From: Alphaproteobacteria bacterium
Lineage (GTDB): Bacteria > Pseudomonadota > Alphaproteobacteria > Rhodobacterales > Rhodobacteraceae
Direction of reading: 5' to 3'
DNA: 49,196 bases
NCBI GenBank assembly: GCA_030429105.1
Contig: JAUIDE010000020.1
Span: forward strand, 1 to 49,196
The notes beneath the pieces were generated by a model. It had not been told where the DNA came from. It searched no databases and was given only the letters and a program-made list of their open reading frames with translations. Numbering within the stretch: the first letter of the stretch is position 1; every line of letters begins with the position of its first letter. The translations under genes were made by a program, and so were the position numbers. Below are positions 7,113 to 16,422 of this stretch, in pieces.

Positions 7113-8624
7113 TCACCGCTTCAGCGCCGCCCGCCGGTATCCCGCCGCCTCCGCAACATGCGCCCGCCCCACCCGCTCCGCTCCGTCGAGGTCGGCGATG
7201 GTGCGGGCGAGGCGCATGACGCGGTGATAGCCCCGGCCCGTGAGCCGCAGCCGCTCCGCCGCCCGGTCCAGCAGCTCCCGCCCCGGCGCGTCGGGCGCCG
7301 CGATCTCCTCCAGCAGCTCCCCTGACAGCTCCGCATTGGTGCGAAGCTTCAACCCCCGCTCCTCGAACCGCGCCCTCTGCCGCGCCCGCGCCCTTGCGAC
7401 GCGGGAAGCGACGGGGGCGGAGGGCTCGCCCTTCGGCGCGGCGGAGAGATCGGCGGGGGAAACGCCCGGCAGCTCGATCTGCACGTCCATCCGGTCCAGC
7501 AGCGGCCCCGAGATGCGCGCCTGATAGTCGAGCCCGCAGCCCGGCGCGCGGGAACAGGCGAGCGCCGGGTCCGCCATGTGCCCGCAACGGCACGGGTTCA
7601 TCGCCGCGACGAGCTGGAACCGCGCCGGATAGCGCACATGGGCGTTCGCCCGCGCGATGAAGGTCTCCCCCGTCTCCAGCGGTTGCCGCAGGCTTTCGAG
7701 CACGGGCCGCGCGAATTCCGGCAATTCGTCGAGGAACAGCACGCCGTTATGCGCAAGGCTGATCTGCCCCGGCGCCGCCGAGCGCCCGCCGCCCACCATC
7801 GCCGCCATCGAGGCGCCATAGTGCGGGTCAAGGAACGGGCGGCGGCGGGGCGCCCGCCCGTCCCTCAGCAATCCCGCCACCGAATGGATCATCGAGACTT
7901 CAAGCGCCTCCGCCGCATCCATCGGCGGCAGGATGCCGGGAAGCCGTTCGGCGAGCATCGACTTGCCTGCGCCCGGCGGCCCGATCATCAGCATGTTGTG
8001 CCCGCCCGCCGCCGCGACTTCGAGCGCGCGGCGCGCCCCCTCCTGCCCGCGCACGTCCGCGAGGTCCTTCACCGGCCCCTCGTTGCCCGGCCCCGCCGGC
8101 TCTGGCGCCGGCAGGCTCTGGCGCCCCGCGAAATGGTTGATCAGCGCCGTCAGGCTCCCCGCCGCGATCACATGCGCCGCGCCGACAAGCGCGGCCTCCG
8201 CCCCGCAGGCTTCGGGGCAGACGAAGCTCATCTCCGCCTCCGCCGCGGCGAGCGCGGCGGGCAGCACCCCGCTCACCCGCCCGATCCGCCCGTCGAGCGA
8301 AAGCTCCCCCATCGCGAGGCAGCGGGAGACCTCCTCCGCCGGCGCGACTTCCAGCGCGGCGAGAAGGCCGAGCGCGATGGGGAGGTCGTAATGCGCCCCC
8401 TCCTTCGGCAGGTCCGCGGGCGCGAGGTTCACCGTGATGCGCCGCGGCGGCAGGGCGAGGCCGATGGCGTTCAGCGCCGCGCGCACCCGCTCCTTCGATT
8501 CCGCAACCGCCTTGTCCGGCAGGCCGACGAGGGTGAAGGCGGGGATGCCGGGGGCGAGATGCACCTGCACCTCCACGGGCCGCGCCTCCATCCCCTGAAA
8601 GGCGACGGTATGCGCCACGACCAT
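7113..8624 (-). CDS. yifB: YifB/ComM family Mg-chelatase-like AAA+ ATPase
   Basis: The 503-residue product has an N-terminal ChlI-like domain, a Walker A motif IGPPGAGKSM at about 214-223, a Walker B region VLFLDELPEF, and a C-terminal zinc-finger-like stretch NPCRCGHMAD plus a helical lid. It is full length for the YifB/ComM family. ComM is a hexameric helicase that helps branch migration during natural transformation; the housekeeping role elsewhere is less clear. The ATG at 8624 gives the family-typical start MVVAHTVAFQG. It follows fabZ on the same strand, where lpxA would be expected in many relatives. Confidence 0.92.
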   Translation of the reverse strand: MVVAHTVAFQGMEARPVEVQVHLAPGIPAFTLVGLPDKAVAESKERVRAALNAIGLALPPRRITVNLAPADLPKEGAHYDLPIALGLLAALEVAPAEEVSRCLAMGELSLDGRIGRVSGVLPAALAAAEAEMSFVCPEACGAEAALVGAAHVIAAGSLTALINHFAGRQSLPAPEPAGPGNEGPVKDLADVRGQEGARRALEVAAAGGHNMLMIGPPGAGKSMLAERLPGILPPMDAAEALEVSMIHSVAGLLRDGRAPRRRPFLDPHYGASMAAMVGGGRSAAPGQISLAHNGVLFLDELPEFARPVLESLRQPLETGETFIARANAHVRYPARFQLVAAMNPCRCGHMADPALACSRAPGCGLDYQARISGPLLDRMDVQIELPGVSPADLSAAPKGEPSAPVASRVARARARQRARFEERGLKLRTNAELSGELLEEIAAPDAPGRELLDRAAERLRLTGRGYHRVMRLARTIADLDGAERVGRAHVAEAAGYRRAALKR

Positions 8625-8699
8625 GCCCGCCCCCCTTCGAAACAGAATGAGAGCGTGGCGCGCAGGCGCCGGCGCGTCAATGGGTCGGGCGCCGCGCGC

Positions 8700-9182
8700 C
8701 TAGCGGCGGCGGGAATCGTCCGGCGTGATAATCATGGCGGAGAATTCGGCCTCGGCCGCGATCTCCCCGCCGACCTTGCCCTCGGCCCAGAACTTCCAGA
8801 TCTTTCCGCGGCCGCGGAGGATCTTCACATGCAGCTCCAGCCGGTCCCCCGGCGCGACGATCTTGCGGAAGCGGGTCTTGTCCAGCGTCATAAAATAGAC
8901 GAGGAGCCCCTTGTCGATCATCTCCAGCGTCTCGACGACGAGAACAGCCGCCGTCTGCGCCATAGCCTCGACGATGAGGACGCCGGGCATGACCGGCTTC
9001 TCCGGGAAGTGACCCTGGAAATGCGGCTCGTTGACCGAGACGTTCTTGATGCCGACCGCGCTGTCATTGACGCGGATCGCCTCCACCGCGTCAATCAGAA
9101 GGAAAGGATAGCGATGCGGGATCATCCGCTTGATGCGCTCGACATCGGCATGTTTCAGGTCTTCGCTCGCCATTCCGTCCAT
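8700..9182 (-). CDS. fabZ: 3-hydroxyacyl-[acyl-carrier-protein] dehydratase FabZ
   Basis: FabZ dehydrates 3-hydroxyacyl-ACP in fatty acid and lipid A precursor synthesis. The protein shows IPHRYPFLLID, the active-site HFPEKPVMPGVLIVEAMAQ with the catalytic His and Glu, and a hot-dog fold length of about 160 residues. Start choice is uncertain. ATG at 9182 has a weak AAGAG ten bases upstream; ATG at 9173 gives a typical length; ATG at 9212 has no ribosome binding site and adds ten basic residues. It follows the ompH-like gene by about 75 bases in the envelope block. The lpxD, lpxA and lpxB genes often beside it are absent. Confidence 0.9.
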   Translation of the reverse strand: MDGMASEDLKHADVERIKRMIPHRYPFLLIDAVEAIRVNDSAVGIKNVSVNEPHFQGHFPEKPVMPGVLIVEAMAQTAAVLVVETLEMIDKGLLVYFMTLDKTRFRKIVAPGDRLELHVKILRGRGKIWKFWAEGKVGGEIAAEAEFSAMIITPDDSRRR

Positions 9183-9257
9183 GCCAGCCGATCTCTTGTT
9201 CTTGGTTCCCATCCGTCATACCGCGCCGCGCGCTAGGGTCAAGCGGGCGGGCGCCCC

Positions 9258-9806
9258 TCATTCCTCCGCCGGTTGCGCCGGCGGCAGGGGAATCGGCGGC
9301 GCGGCGTCGAAGCGGCGGATGACCTCTTCGGTCACGTCGGCGCCCGGCCTCGCGGCGAGCACCGTTCTCGCATCGAGGATCAGCGTTGCGCCGCTTTCCT
9401 CCAGAACCGACTGCAGCACCGGCTCCAGCGCCGCCGCAAGGTCGCGCCGGGCGCCGATGAAGCGGGCCTGAAGCGCCTCGCCCTTCGCCTGGCTGTCGCG
9501 CCGCGCCTCGCGCACCCGGATGTCGAAGGCGCGCACCCGCGCCTCGAAGGCGGCCTTGTCCCCTTCGTCGCGCAGGGCCGCGATTTCCGCCTCTTCGGCT
9601 TCGAGCGCGCGCCGCAGCGCCTCAAGCTCCTCGCCGAGCGCGACGCGCGCCTCCCGCTCGCTTTCCGCGAGGCTCCGCGCAGGAACGCTGTCGCGCAGGA
9701 CGCGCTCGCGATCGACGATCAGGATCGGCGGCGCCTCCTGCGCGGCCGCCGCGCAGGCGAGCGCGAGGAGGCAGGCGGCGGCGAGCCTCGCCGCGACGCC
9801 CCGCAT
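9258..9806 (-). CDS. OmpH/Skp family periplasmic chaperone
   Basis: The 182-residue precursor has a signal peptide (RLAAACLLALACAAAAQ), the family opening strand ILIVDRERVL, a long charged helical region (about residues 45-125) forming the tentacle-like coiled coil, and a closing strand GATLILDARTVL. Skp/OmpH trimers hold unfolded outer-membrane proteins on their way to the BAM complex. Its ATG follows the bamA TGA with no gap, so the two are certainly co-transcribed and probably translationally coupled. The C-terminal tail is rich in Pro and Ala. Confidence 0.88.
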   Translation of the reverse strand: MRGVAARLAAACLLALACAAAAQEAPPILIVDRERVLRDSVPARSLAESEREARVALGEELEALRRALEAEEAEIAALRDEGDKAAFEARVRAFDIRVREARRDSQAKGEALQARFIGARRDLAAALEPVLQSVLEESGATLILDARTVLAARPGADVTEEVIRRFDAAPPIPLPPAQPAEE

Positions 9807-12206
9807 TCAGAACCGCGTTCCGACCGTGAGCCGGAAGAACTCGGTCTCGTCGCCGGACTGTTTCTTGACCGGAACGGCGAAGTTCAGCCGGAGCGGGCCG
9901 AAGCCCGAATCCCAGAAGATGCTGGCGCCGACCGAGGCGCGAAGCTCCGCGGAATCGTTCACGCCGACGACGAGGCCGTTCGAGGCGCTGCTCGGGTCCG
10001 TATCGACCGCGGAACTGTCGTCAAGGCTCCAGAGCGTGCCGACATCCGCGAACACCCCGCCGAAGATGCCGAACTCGTCCGGCAGGCCGAGCGGGAAGGT
10101 CAGCTCCGTCCGGCTGATGGCGTAGAAGTTGCCGCCGAGCGCGTCGTCCCGCTCGATGCCGTTGAAGCCCAGTGAACTGTCCCGCGGCCCGATGCCGGAG
10201 AAGGCGAAGCCGCGGAAACTGTCTCCGCCGAGGAAGAAACGGTCGTTGATCTTCAGGTCGCGGCCGAGCCCGAACAGGGCGCCGCCCTCGAATTCCTGGC
10301 TGAGGATCACGTCGTCCGCGAAGAAGGACGTCCAGCCCTTCGCGCTGGCGACGCTGCGCGTATAGCGCGCCTCGCCGCCGAGGCCGGCGAAAGTCTGCGT
10401 CCAGGAGAGGAAATAGCCGTCGGTCGGCTCGATCGGGTCGTTCCGCTTGTCATGGGTATAGCGGAAGCCGATGGCGGAGGTGATCTGCTTGCCTTCGTCA
10501 ATCCGGATCAGCGGGGAGACGTTGAGGCCGAAATCGCGGATGTCGTCCTGCGAGATCTCGTAGAAGAGCCGCAGCCGCCCGGGCTCGCTGATCGGGAAGG
10601 TCATCGACGGGATGAAGCCGATGCTGGAGATCTCGAACGAGCTCTCGTCGTCCAGATCCTCGTCCCGGTAGAAGACGTTGAGCCCGGCGCGGAGATCGCG
10701 GTCGAGGAAGGCCGGCTCCTCGAAGGTCAGGTCGAACACCTGGCTGTCGCCCGAGACGCGCACGCGGGCGCGGGCGAACTGTCCGCGGCCGAGGAAGTTG
10801 GCCTCCTGGATCGAGACCTCGCCCGTCGGCCCCGAGGCGGAGGAGAAGCCGACGCCGAAATTGATCGAGCCGGTGGATTGCTCCTCGACCTCGACCTTGA
10901 TGAGCGCGCGGTCTTCCGTCGCCCCCTGCTCGGTGCGTACGTCCACATTGGCGAAGAAGCCGAGCGCGCGGATGCGGCCGCGCGCGCGCTCCACCTCCCG
11001 CGCGTTGAAGGCGTCGCCCTCCACGATGCGGAACTGGCGGCGGATCACGCGGTCGAGCGTCGAGTCGTTGCCCTCGATGTCGATCCGGTCGACATAGACG
11101 CGCGGCCCCTCCACCAGCTCGAAGCCGACGTCGATCGTCCGCTCCTCCTCGTTCCGGCGCGCGAGCGGGCGCACGTCCATGAAGGCGAAGCCCTGCTGCC
11201 CGGCGAGGAACACCATGTCCGCGATGATCTCCTCGACCAGAGTCGCGTCATAGGTCTGCCCGGTCAGCCCCGCGGGGATCAGCGCCTCGAAATCCTCGGG
11301 CGCGAGCGCCGGCGCGGAGGATTGGACCGTCAGTTCCCCGAATGTATAGAGCGGGCCCTCCTCGACCGTGAAGGTGATGAAGAACCCGCCCCGGTCCGGC
11401 GCCAGTTCGGCGACCGCGGAAAGAACGGTGAAATCGGCGTAGCCCTGGCTGAGATAGAACCGGCGGAGAAGCTGCTTGTCGAATTCCAGCCGTTCCGCGT
11501 CGTAGACATCGGAAGACAGGAGGAAGCCGAGCAGCCCGGATTCGCTCGTGTCGATCACGCCTCGGAGCCGCCCGTCCGAGAACTGCTCGTTGCCGACGAA
11601 ATCGATCCGGTAGATCTCCGTCACCTCGCCCTCGGCGATCTCGAAGACGAGGTCGACGCGGTTGTCCGGCAGCTCGATGATCACCGGCTCGACCACGGCG
11701 CCGTAGCGTCCCGTCGCGCGGTAATTGTCGATCAGCGCCTGCGCGTCGGCCTCCGCCTGCGCGCGGGTGAAGGGCCGGCGCGGGCGGGAGGAGACGATGG
11801 AGAGCATCTGCTCGTCCGTGATCAGGTCGTTCCCCTCGAAATTGATGCGGTTGATGGAGGGGTTCTCCGCCACCTGCACGAGAAGGCGGCCGCCATCCGC
11901 CGCCACCGCCGCGTCGCGGAAAAGGCCGGTGTCGAACAGCTGGCGGACGGACTGGTTCAGCGCCGCCTCGGTGATCGGGTCGCCGACCCGCAGCGCGAGA
12001 TAGGAGGCGATCGTCACCGGCTCGATGCGCTGGTTGCCGATCACGACGATCTCGGAGACGGTTCCGCCCGCCTGCGTCGCGGCCGTCTGCGCCGTCGCAA
12101 TCGTCCAGGCCGACGGGGCGCCCGCGAGGAGCGCAGCGGCCATCGCCACGATCCGGGCGGCTTTCATCGCATGCAGCCGAAGCGTCATCCCACGGAGGAT
12201 CGCCAT
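9807..12206 (-). CDS. bamA: Outer membrane protein assembly factor BamA
   Basis: The 799-residue protein has a signal peptide, five POTRA domains spanning roughly residues 45-420, and a C-terminal Omp85 beta-barrel. The barrel has the conserved loop-6 motif in FLGGDSFRGFAFSG and ends in a terminal Phe (LTVGTRF). BamA inserts beta-barrel proteins into the outer membrane. I chose the ATG at 12206, which has GAGAGG five bases upstream, over a GTG at 12221 that overlaps that ribosome binding site. It lies between rseP and the ompH-like gene, the standard alphaproteobacterial arrangement. Confidence 0.95.
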   Translation of the reverse strand: MAILRGMTLRLHAMKAARIVAMAAALLAGAPSAWTIATAQTAATQAGGTVSEIVVIGNQRIEPVTIASYLALRVGDPITEAALNQSVRQLFDTGLFRDAAVAADGGRLLVQVAENPSINRINFEGNDLITDEQMLSIVSSRPRRPFTRAQAEADAQALIDNYRATGRYGAVVEPVIIELPDNRVDLVFEIAEGEVTEIYRIDFVGNEQFSDGRLRGVIDTSESGLLGFLLSSDVYDAERLEFDKQLLRRFYLSQGYADFTVLSAVAELAPDRGGFFITFTVEEGPLYTFGELTVQSSAPALAPEDFEALIPAGLTGQTYDATLVEEIIADMVFLAGQQGFAFMDVRPLARRNEEERTIDVGFELVEGPRVYVDRIDIEGNDSTLDRVIRRQFRIVEGDAFNAREVERARGRIRALGFFANVDVRTEQGATEDRALIKVEVEEQSTGSINFGVGFSSASGPTGEVSIQEANFLGRGQFARARVRVSGDSQVFDLTFEEPAFLDRDLRAGLNVFYRDEDLDDESSFEISSIGFIPSMTFPISEPGRLRLFYEISQDDIRDFGLNVSPLIRIDEGKQITSAIGFRYTHDKRNDPIEPTDGYFLSWTQTFAGLGGEARYTRSVASAKGWTSFFADDVILSQEFEGGALFGLGRDLKINDRFFLGGDSFRGFAFSGIGPRDSSLGFNGIERDDALGGNFYAISRTELTFPLGLPDEFGIFGGVFADVGTLWSLDDSSAVDTDPSSASNGLVVGVNDSAELRASVGASIFWDSGFGPLRLNFAVPVKKQSGDETEFFRLTVGTRF

Positions 12207-12279
12207 CGCCACCTCTCTCACCGCTCGCCGCCGGGCGCGTTTCCGCCCGCACGGCCCTCGTTCCGCCTCGCCCGCCGCC

Positions 12280-13608
12280 TCAGCGCAGCAGGTCGTTGTA
12301 TGTCGCGAAGACCATTAACAGCATAATGGCCGCGAAGCCTACTCCATTTCCGATCTCCTGCCACCGGGCGCGCAGCGGTTTCCCGCGCAGCGCCTCCAGC
12401 GCGTAGAAGACGAGATGCCCGCCGTCCAGAACCGGGATCGGGAAGAGGTTGATGAGCCCGATCGAGGTGGAGATCAGCGCGATCATCAGCGCCAGCGTCC
12501 CGATCCCCTGCTCCGCCGCCTGGCCCGAAACCTTCGCGATCTGGATCGGCCCGCCGAGCTGGCTCGAATCCGCCTCGCCGACGATCATGTCGCGCAAGTA
12601 GGAAAGCGTCCCGGTGATGATCGCCCAGGTGCGGGAGACGCCGTGGAGCAGCGCGTCCACCGGGTTCGCCGCCTCCGTGACGGGCTCGATCCCGCCGAAG
12701 GAGGCGTTGCGGACGCCGATCATGGCGCGCCGCTCCGTTCCGCCGCCGGGCGCCGCCATGTCCACCATCTGCGGCGTGAGGGTGAGCGCGAGCCGCTCCT
12801 CCCCCCGCGTGACGTCGAGCGTAAGCGAGGCGCCGCCGGAGGCCTCCACCTGAGCCCGCAGCGCCTCGAAATTCGGGGTGGGAACGCCTTCCACCGCCTC
12901 GATCACGTCGCCGGATTTCAGCCCCGCCTCGGCCGCCGCGCCGCCGGGGATCACCTCGTCCACCCGCGCGGGCCGGAGATAGAGGATGTCCACCATCTCC
13001 TCCCCCGCGCCGCGGTTCACCAGCGCGCGGGCGGGAACGCCGTCCACCTTCGCCAGCTCCTCCAGCAATTCGGAGAAGGTCTCGACATGGACGCCCTCGA
13101 CCGCGATCACCCGGTCCCCGGCCCGGAGGCCGAGATCGGCGTTGGCGTCGGCCCGCACCGAGCCGACCACCGGCTCGTTCAGCTCCCGCCCCGCGACCAT
13201 GGCGACCGCCGCGAAGACGAGGATGGAGAGCAGGAAATTCGCCACCGGCCCCGCGAGCACGGTCACCGCCCGCCGCCAGACCGGGGCGAGGTGGAAGGCG
13301 CCCGCCCGCTCCTCCGCGCTCATCCGCGCGATCGCCGCACGGTCCATGCCGGCCGAGGCGGCGTTCATGTCGCCCGCGAACTTGACGTAGCCGCCGAGCG
13401 GCAGCGCGCCGACGCGCCAGCGCATCCCCCGCTTGTCCGTCCAGGCGAAAAGCTCCGGCCCGAAGCCGATGGAGAACACCTCGGCCCGGATGCCCACCCA
13501 GCGGCCGACGATGTAATGCCCGTATTCGTGCACGAAGACGACGACGCCCAGCACGATCAGGAAGGGCAGCACCCAGCCCACATAGGGAAGTTCGGCGATA
13601 TAGGACAT
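12280..13608 (-). CDS. rseP: RIP metalloprotease RseP (site-2 protease)
   Basis: The 442-residue inner-membrane zinc protease has the catalytic HEYGH motif at residues 27-31 in the first membrane helix. A PDZ region follows (GGAAAEAGLKSGDVIEAVEG, plus an earlier degenerate repeat), then the C-terminal NLFPIPVLDGGHLVF motif that supplies the third metal ligand. RseP cleaves membrane-bound anti-sigma factors and remnant signal peptides. It lies 29 bases after dxr and 73 bases before bamA on the same strand. Confidence 0.95.
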   Translation of the reverse strand: MSYIAELPYVGWVLPFLIVLGVVVFVHEYGHYIVGRWVGIRAEVFSIGFGPELFAWTDKRGMRWRVGALPLGGYVKFAGDMNAASAGMDRAAIARMSAEERAGAFHLAPVWRRAVTVLAGPVANFLLSILVFAAVAMVAGRELNEPVVGSVRADANADLGLRAGDRVIAVEGVHVETFSELLEELAKVDGVPARALVNRGAGEEMVDILYLRPARVDEVIPGGAAAEAGLKSGDVIEAVEGVPTPNFEALRAQVEASGGASLTLDVTRGEERLALTLTPQMVDMAAPGGGTERRAMIGVRNASFGGIEPVTEAANPVDALLHGVSRTWAIITGTLSYLRDMIVGEADSSQLGGPIQIAKVSGQAAEQGIGTLALMIALISTSIGLINLFPIPVLDGGHLVFYALEALRGKPLRARWQEIGNGVGFAAIMLLMVFATYNDLLR

Positions 13609-13637
13609 CCGGCTCCGTCTCTTCCGGGCCGCGCCGC

Positions 13638-14804
13638 TCAGGCGGCGCTTTCGGCCATTTCCGCTTCGGCGAGCCGCCGCGCCTCCCGGTCCATCGCGAA
13701 GACGTCCTCGAGGTCGCGCGCGGGCTCGCCCGTCGCGAGACGATCTAGCACGATCTCGACCACCCGCGCCATGTCGAGAAACCCGATCCGCCCTGCGATG
13801 AATGCGCCGAGCGCGGCCTCCTTCGCGGCGTTGAGCGCGGCGCCGGCGAGTTCCGAGCGGTCCATCGCCGCGCGCGCCAGCCGGATCGCGGGAAAGCGCG
13901 TCTCGTCCGGCGCGGAGAAATCCAGCCGGCCGAGCGCCACGAGGTCGAGCGGGGCGACGGGCAACTCGCTCCGCTCCGGGAAGGTCAGCGCATAGCCGAT
14001 GGCCGTGCGCATGTCGGGCGAGCCGAGTTGCGCGAGCATCGAGCCGTCAGCATAGGCCACCGCGGAATGGATCACCGATTGCGGATGGACCACGACCTCC
14101 AGCGTCTCCGCCGTCGCGCCGAAGAGCCAGCGCGCCTCGATCATCTCCAGCGCCTTGTTGAACATGGAGGCGGAATCGATGGAGATCTTGATGCCCATGT
14201 CCCAGTTCGGATGCGCCGCCGCCGCCTTCGGCGTCACGTCCCGCATCTTCTCCAGCGGCCAGTCCCTGAACGGGCCGCCCGAGGCGGTGAGGATGAAGCG
14301 CACCGGCGCGGCGCCGGCGTTCGCGTCAAGGCACTGGAAGATCGCGCTGTGCTCGCTGTCCACCGGGATCACGCGGGCGCCGGCGGCCTTCGCCGTCGAG
14401 AGAAAGAGCCCCCCGGCGGAGACAAGGCATTCCTTGTTGGCGAGCGCGATGGTCGCGCCCGTCCCGGCCGCGGCGAGGGTCGGGGCGAGGCCGGCCGAGC
14501 CGACGATGGCGGCCATCACCCAGTCCGCCGGCCGCGAGGCGGCCTCCACGAGCGCCGCCGGCCCCGCCGCCGCCTCGACGCCGGAACCCTCCAGCGCCGC
14601 GCGGAGGTCGTCGAGCCGCGCCGGGTCCGCCGTCACCGCGATCTCGGCCCCGAATTCGAGGGCGCTCGCCGCCAGCGCCTCGACATTGCCGGCGCCGGTC
14701 AGCGCCACGACGCGGAAGGCGCGCCGCCCGCCGAGCGTCCGGATCACGTCGAGCGTGTTGCGCCCGATCGAGCCCGTCGCGCCAAGAACGGAAACGCGCC
14801 GCAT
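13638..14804 (-). CDS. dxr: 1-deoxy-D-xylulose 5-phosphate reductoisomerase
   Basis: Dxr converts DXP to 2-C-methylerythritol 4-phosphate in the MEP isoprenoid pathway using NADPH. The 388-residue product shows the Rossmann motif VLGATGSIGRNTLDVI at the start, ANKECLVSAGG, the metal-binding PVDSEHSAIFQ and the flexible-loop region with GGPFRDW. The ATG at 14804 shares its A with the cdsA stop codon; a GTG one codon earlier is possible. It fits with uppS and cdsA just upstream, linking isoprenoid and phospholipid synthesis in one operon. Confidence 0.96.
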   Translation of the reverse strand: MRRVSVLGATGSIGRNTLDVIRTLGGRRAFRVVALTGAGNVEALAASALEFGAEIAVTADPARLDDLRAALEGSGVEAAAGPAALVEAASRPADWVMAAIVGSAGLAPTLAAAGTGATIALANKECLVSAGGLFLSTAKAAGARVIPVDSEHSAIFQCLDANAGAAPVRFILTASGGPFRDWPLEKMRDVTPKAAAAHPNWDMGIKISIDSASMFNKALEMIEARWLFGATAETLEVVVHPQSVIHSAVAYADGSMLAQLGSPDMRTAIGYALTFPERSELPVAPLDLVALGRLDFSAPDETRFPAIRLARAAMDRSELAGAALNAAKEAALGAFIAGRIGFLDMARVVEIVLDRLATGEPARDLEDVFAMDREARRLAEAEMAESAA

Positions 14805-15628
14805 CACCAGGCCCAGATCGGCTGGTCGGGCCGCACGAGAGAGAGCGCGCCGACCGCCACGGTCGCCGCGATGAGCCCGTCAAGCCGGTCGAGAAGGCCG
14901 CCATGGCCGGGCAGGATGCGCCCGCTGTCCTTCTTCCCGAACCGCCTCTTGAAGGCGCTTTCGCCGAGATCGCCTGCCTGCGCGACGGCGGAGACGAAGA
15001 CGGCGGCGATCTCCGCCCCGCCGCCGAAGGGCCGCCCGGCCCCGAGCCCGATCAGGAAGGCCGCCAGCGCGGCGAGCGTCACCCCGCCGATGGCGCCCGC
15101 CCAGGTCTTGTTCGGGGAGACGCGCGGCCAGAGCTTCGGCCCGCCGATCAGCCGCCCGGAAAAATAGGCGCCGATATCCGTGGCGACGACGACGAGCACG
15201 AGCCAGACCACGGCCTGAAGCCCGTGCGCCGGCGCGCCGAGAAGAAAGACGAAGAAGGAAAGCGCGACGCCGAGATAGAGGGCGCCGAGCAGGCTCCACC
15301 ACGGCGAGCGCCCGCGCGCGAGGTCGAAGAGCACGCCGAGCGCGGCGACCGCGATGAGGAAGAAGATCGCCTCCGCCAGCCGCCCGCCGAAGGCGACGAA
15401 GGCCGCGCCGGCCACCGCAAGCGCCTGGAACCCGGCGAGGACGCGCACCTCGTCCCGCGCCGCGATCCGGCGCCATTCCCAAGCCATGATCCCGCCCGCC
15501 GCCATCACGAAGGCGAGCCCCCAGGCCCCCCCCGCCCAGATCGCGCCGAAACCAAGCGCGGCGAAGGCGACGGCGATGACGGAGCGGACCGCAAGGTCGG
15601 AAAACTTCCCCGTTCCCGCCCCCGCCAT
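14804..15628 (-). CDS. cdsA: Phosphatidate cytidylyltransferase
   Basis: The 274-residue integral membrane enzyme makes CDP-diacylglycerol from phosphatidate and CTP. It has about eight hydrophobic segments, the VSPNKTWAGAIGG region and the family signature from SAFKRRFGKKDSGR to LPGHGGLLDRLDGL near the C-terminus. The ATG at 15628 has GAGG five bases upstream and lies seven bases after the uppS stop. A longer frame from 15751 would overlap uppS and adds an unrelated polar stretch, so I reject it. Confidence 0.95.
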   Translation of the reverse strand: MAGAGTGKFSDLAVRSVIAVAFAALGFGAIWAGGAWGLAFVMAAGGIMAWEWRRIAARDEVRVLAGFQALAVAGAAFVAFGGRLAEAIFFLIAVAALGVLFDLARGRSPWWSLLGALYLGVALSFFVFLLGAPAHGLQAVVWLVLVVVATDIGAYFSGRLIGGPKLWPRVSPNKTWAGAIGGVTLAALAAFLIGLGAGRPFGGGAEIAAVFVSAVAQAGDLGESAFKRRFGKKDSGRILPGHGGLLDRLDGLIAATVAVGALSLVRPDQPIWAW

Positions 15629-15635
15629 GGCGGCC

Positions 15636-16382
15636 TCAGGTCGCAACGGCGCCGAAGCGCCGCTCGCGCGCGCCGTATTGCGCCAGCGCCCGCGCCAGCG
15701 CGGCGCGGTCGAAATCCGGCCAGAGATCGTCGACGAACACGAACTCGGCATAGGCGCATTGCCAGAGCAGGAAGTTGGAGATGCGCTGCTCTCCGGAAGT
15801 CCGGATCAGGAGGTCGGGCGGCGGCAGGCCGCCGGTGTCGAGCGCGTTCGTCAGCGCGGCCTCGGTCAGGGCCTCCGCGTCGATCTCTCCGGAGGCGACG
15901 CGGCGCGCCAGCCGGCGGGCGGCGGCGGCGATCTCCGCCCGGCCGCCGTAATTGATCGCGATGACGAGCGTCAGCCGGTCATTCCCCGCCGTCTGCGCCT
16001 CCAGCCCCGCCATCATCTCCCGGATGTCCGGGGCGAGCCCCTCCCGGTCACCGATGAATCGCACCTTCGCGCCGCGGCGCGAAAGCTCCGCCGATTCCCG
16101 CCGCATGTAGCGGCGAAAGAGGTTCATCAGGCCCGAGACTTCCTCCGTCGAGCGCTTCCAGTTCTCGGTCGAGAAGGCGAAGAGCGTCAGCACCTCGATG
16201 CCGAAATCGGGGCAGGATTCGACCACGGCGCGCACCGCGTCCGCGCCCTTCCGGTGCCCGGCGAGGCGCGGGAGGCCCCTTCGCGTCGCCCATCGGCCAT
16301 TGCCGTCCATGATGATCGCGACATGCCGCGGCCGGCGCGGCTCGGCGCGCGGCGTCTCGTCGAAATTCTCTGGCCGTCCCAT
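15636..16382 (-). CDS. uppS: Isoprenyl transferase (undecaprenyl diphosphate synthase)
   Basis: The 248-residue product carries HVAIIMDGNGRWA with the catalytic Asp, GHRKGADAVR, FAFSTENWKR and the C-terminal LLIRTSGEQRISNFLLWQ. It makes the C55 carrier lipid for peptidoglycan and other envelope polymers from farnesyl and isopentenyl diphosphates. It is full length for cis-prenyltransferases. It lies 40 bases downstream of frr and seven bases before cdsA on the same strand. Confidence 0.96.
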   Translation of the reverse strand: MGRPENFDETPRAEPRRPRHVAIIMDGNGRWATRRGLPRLAGHRKGADAVRAVVESCPDFGIEVLTLFAFSTENWKRSTEEVSGLMNLFRRYMRRESAELSRRGAKVRFIGDREGLAPDIREMMAGLEAQTAGNDRLTLVIAINYGGRAEIAAAARRLARRVASGEIDAEALTEAALTNALDTGGLPPPDLLIRTSGEQRISNFLLWQCAYAEFVFVDDLWPDFDRAALARALAQYGARERRFGAVAT

Positions 16383-16422
16383 CTCGCCGCCGGTCCTCTC
16401 GCTCGCTGGCCGCCCGCGGGCG

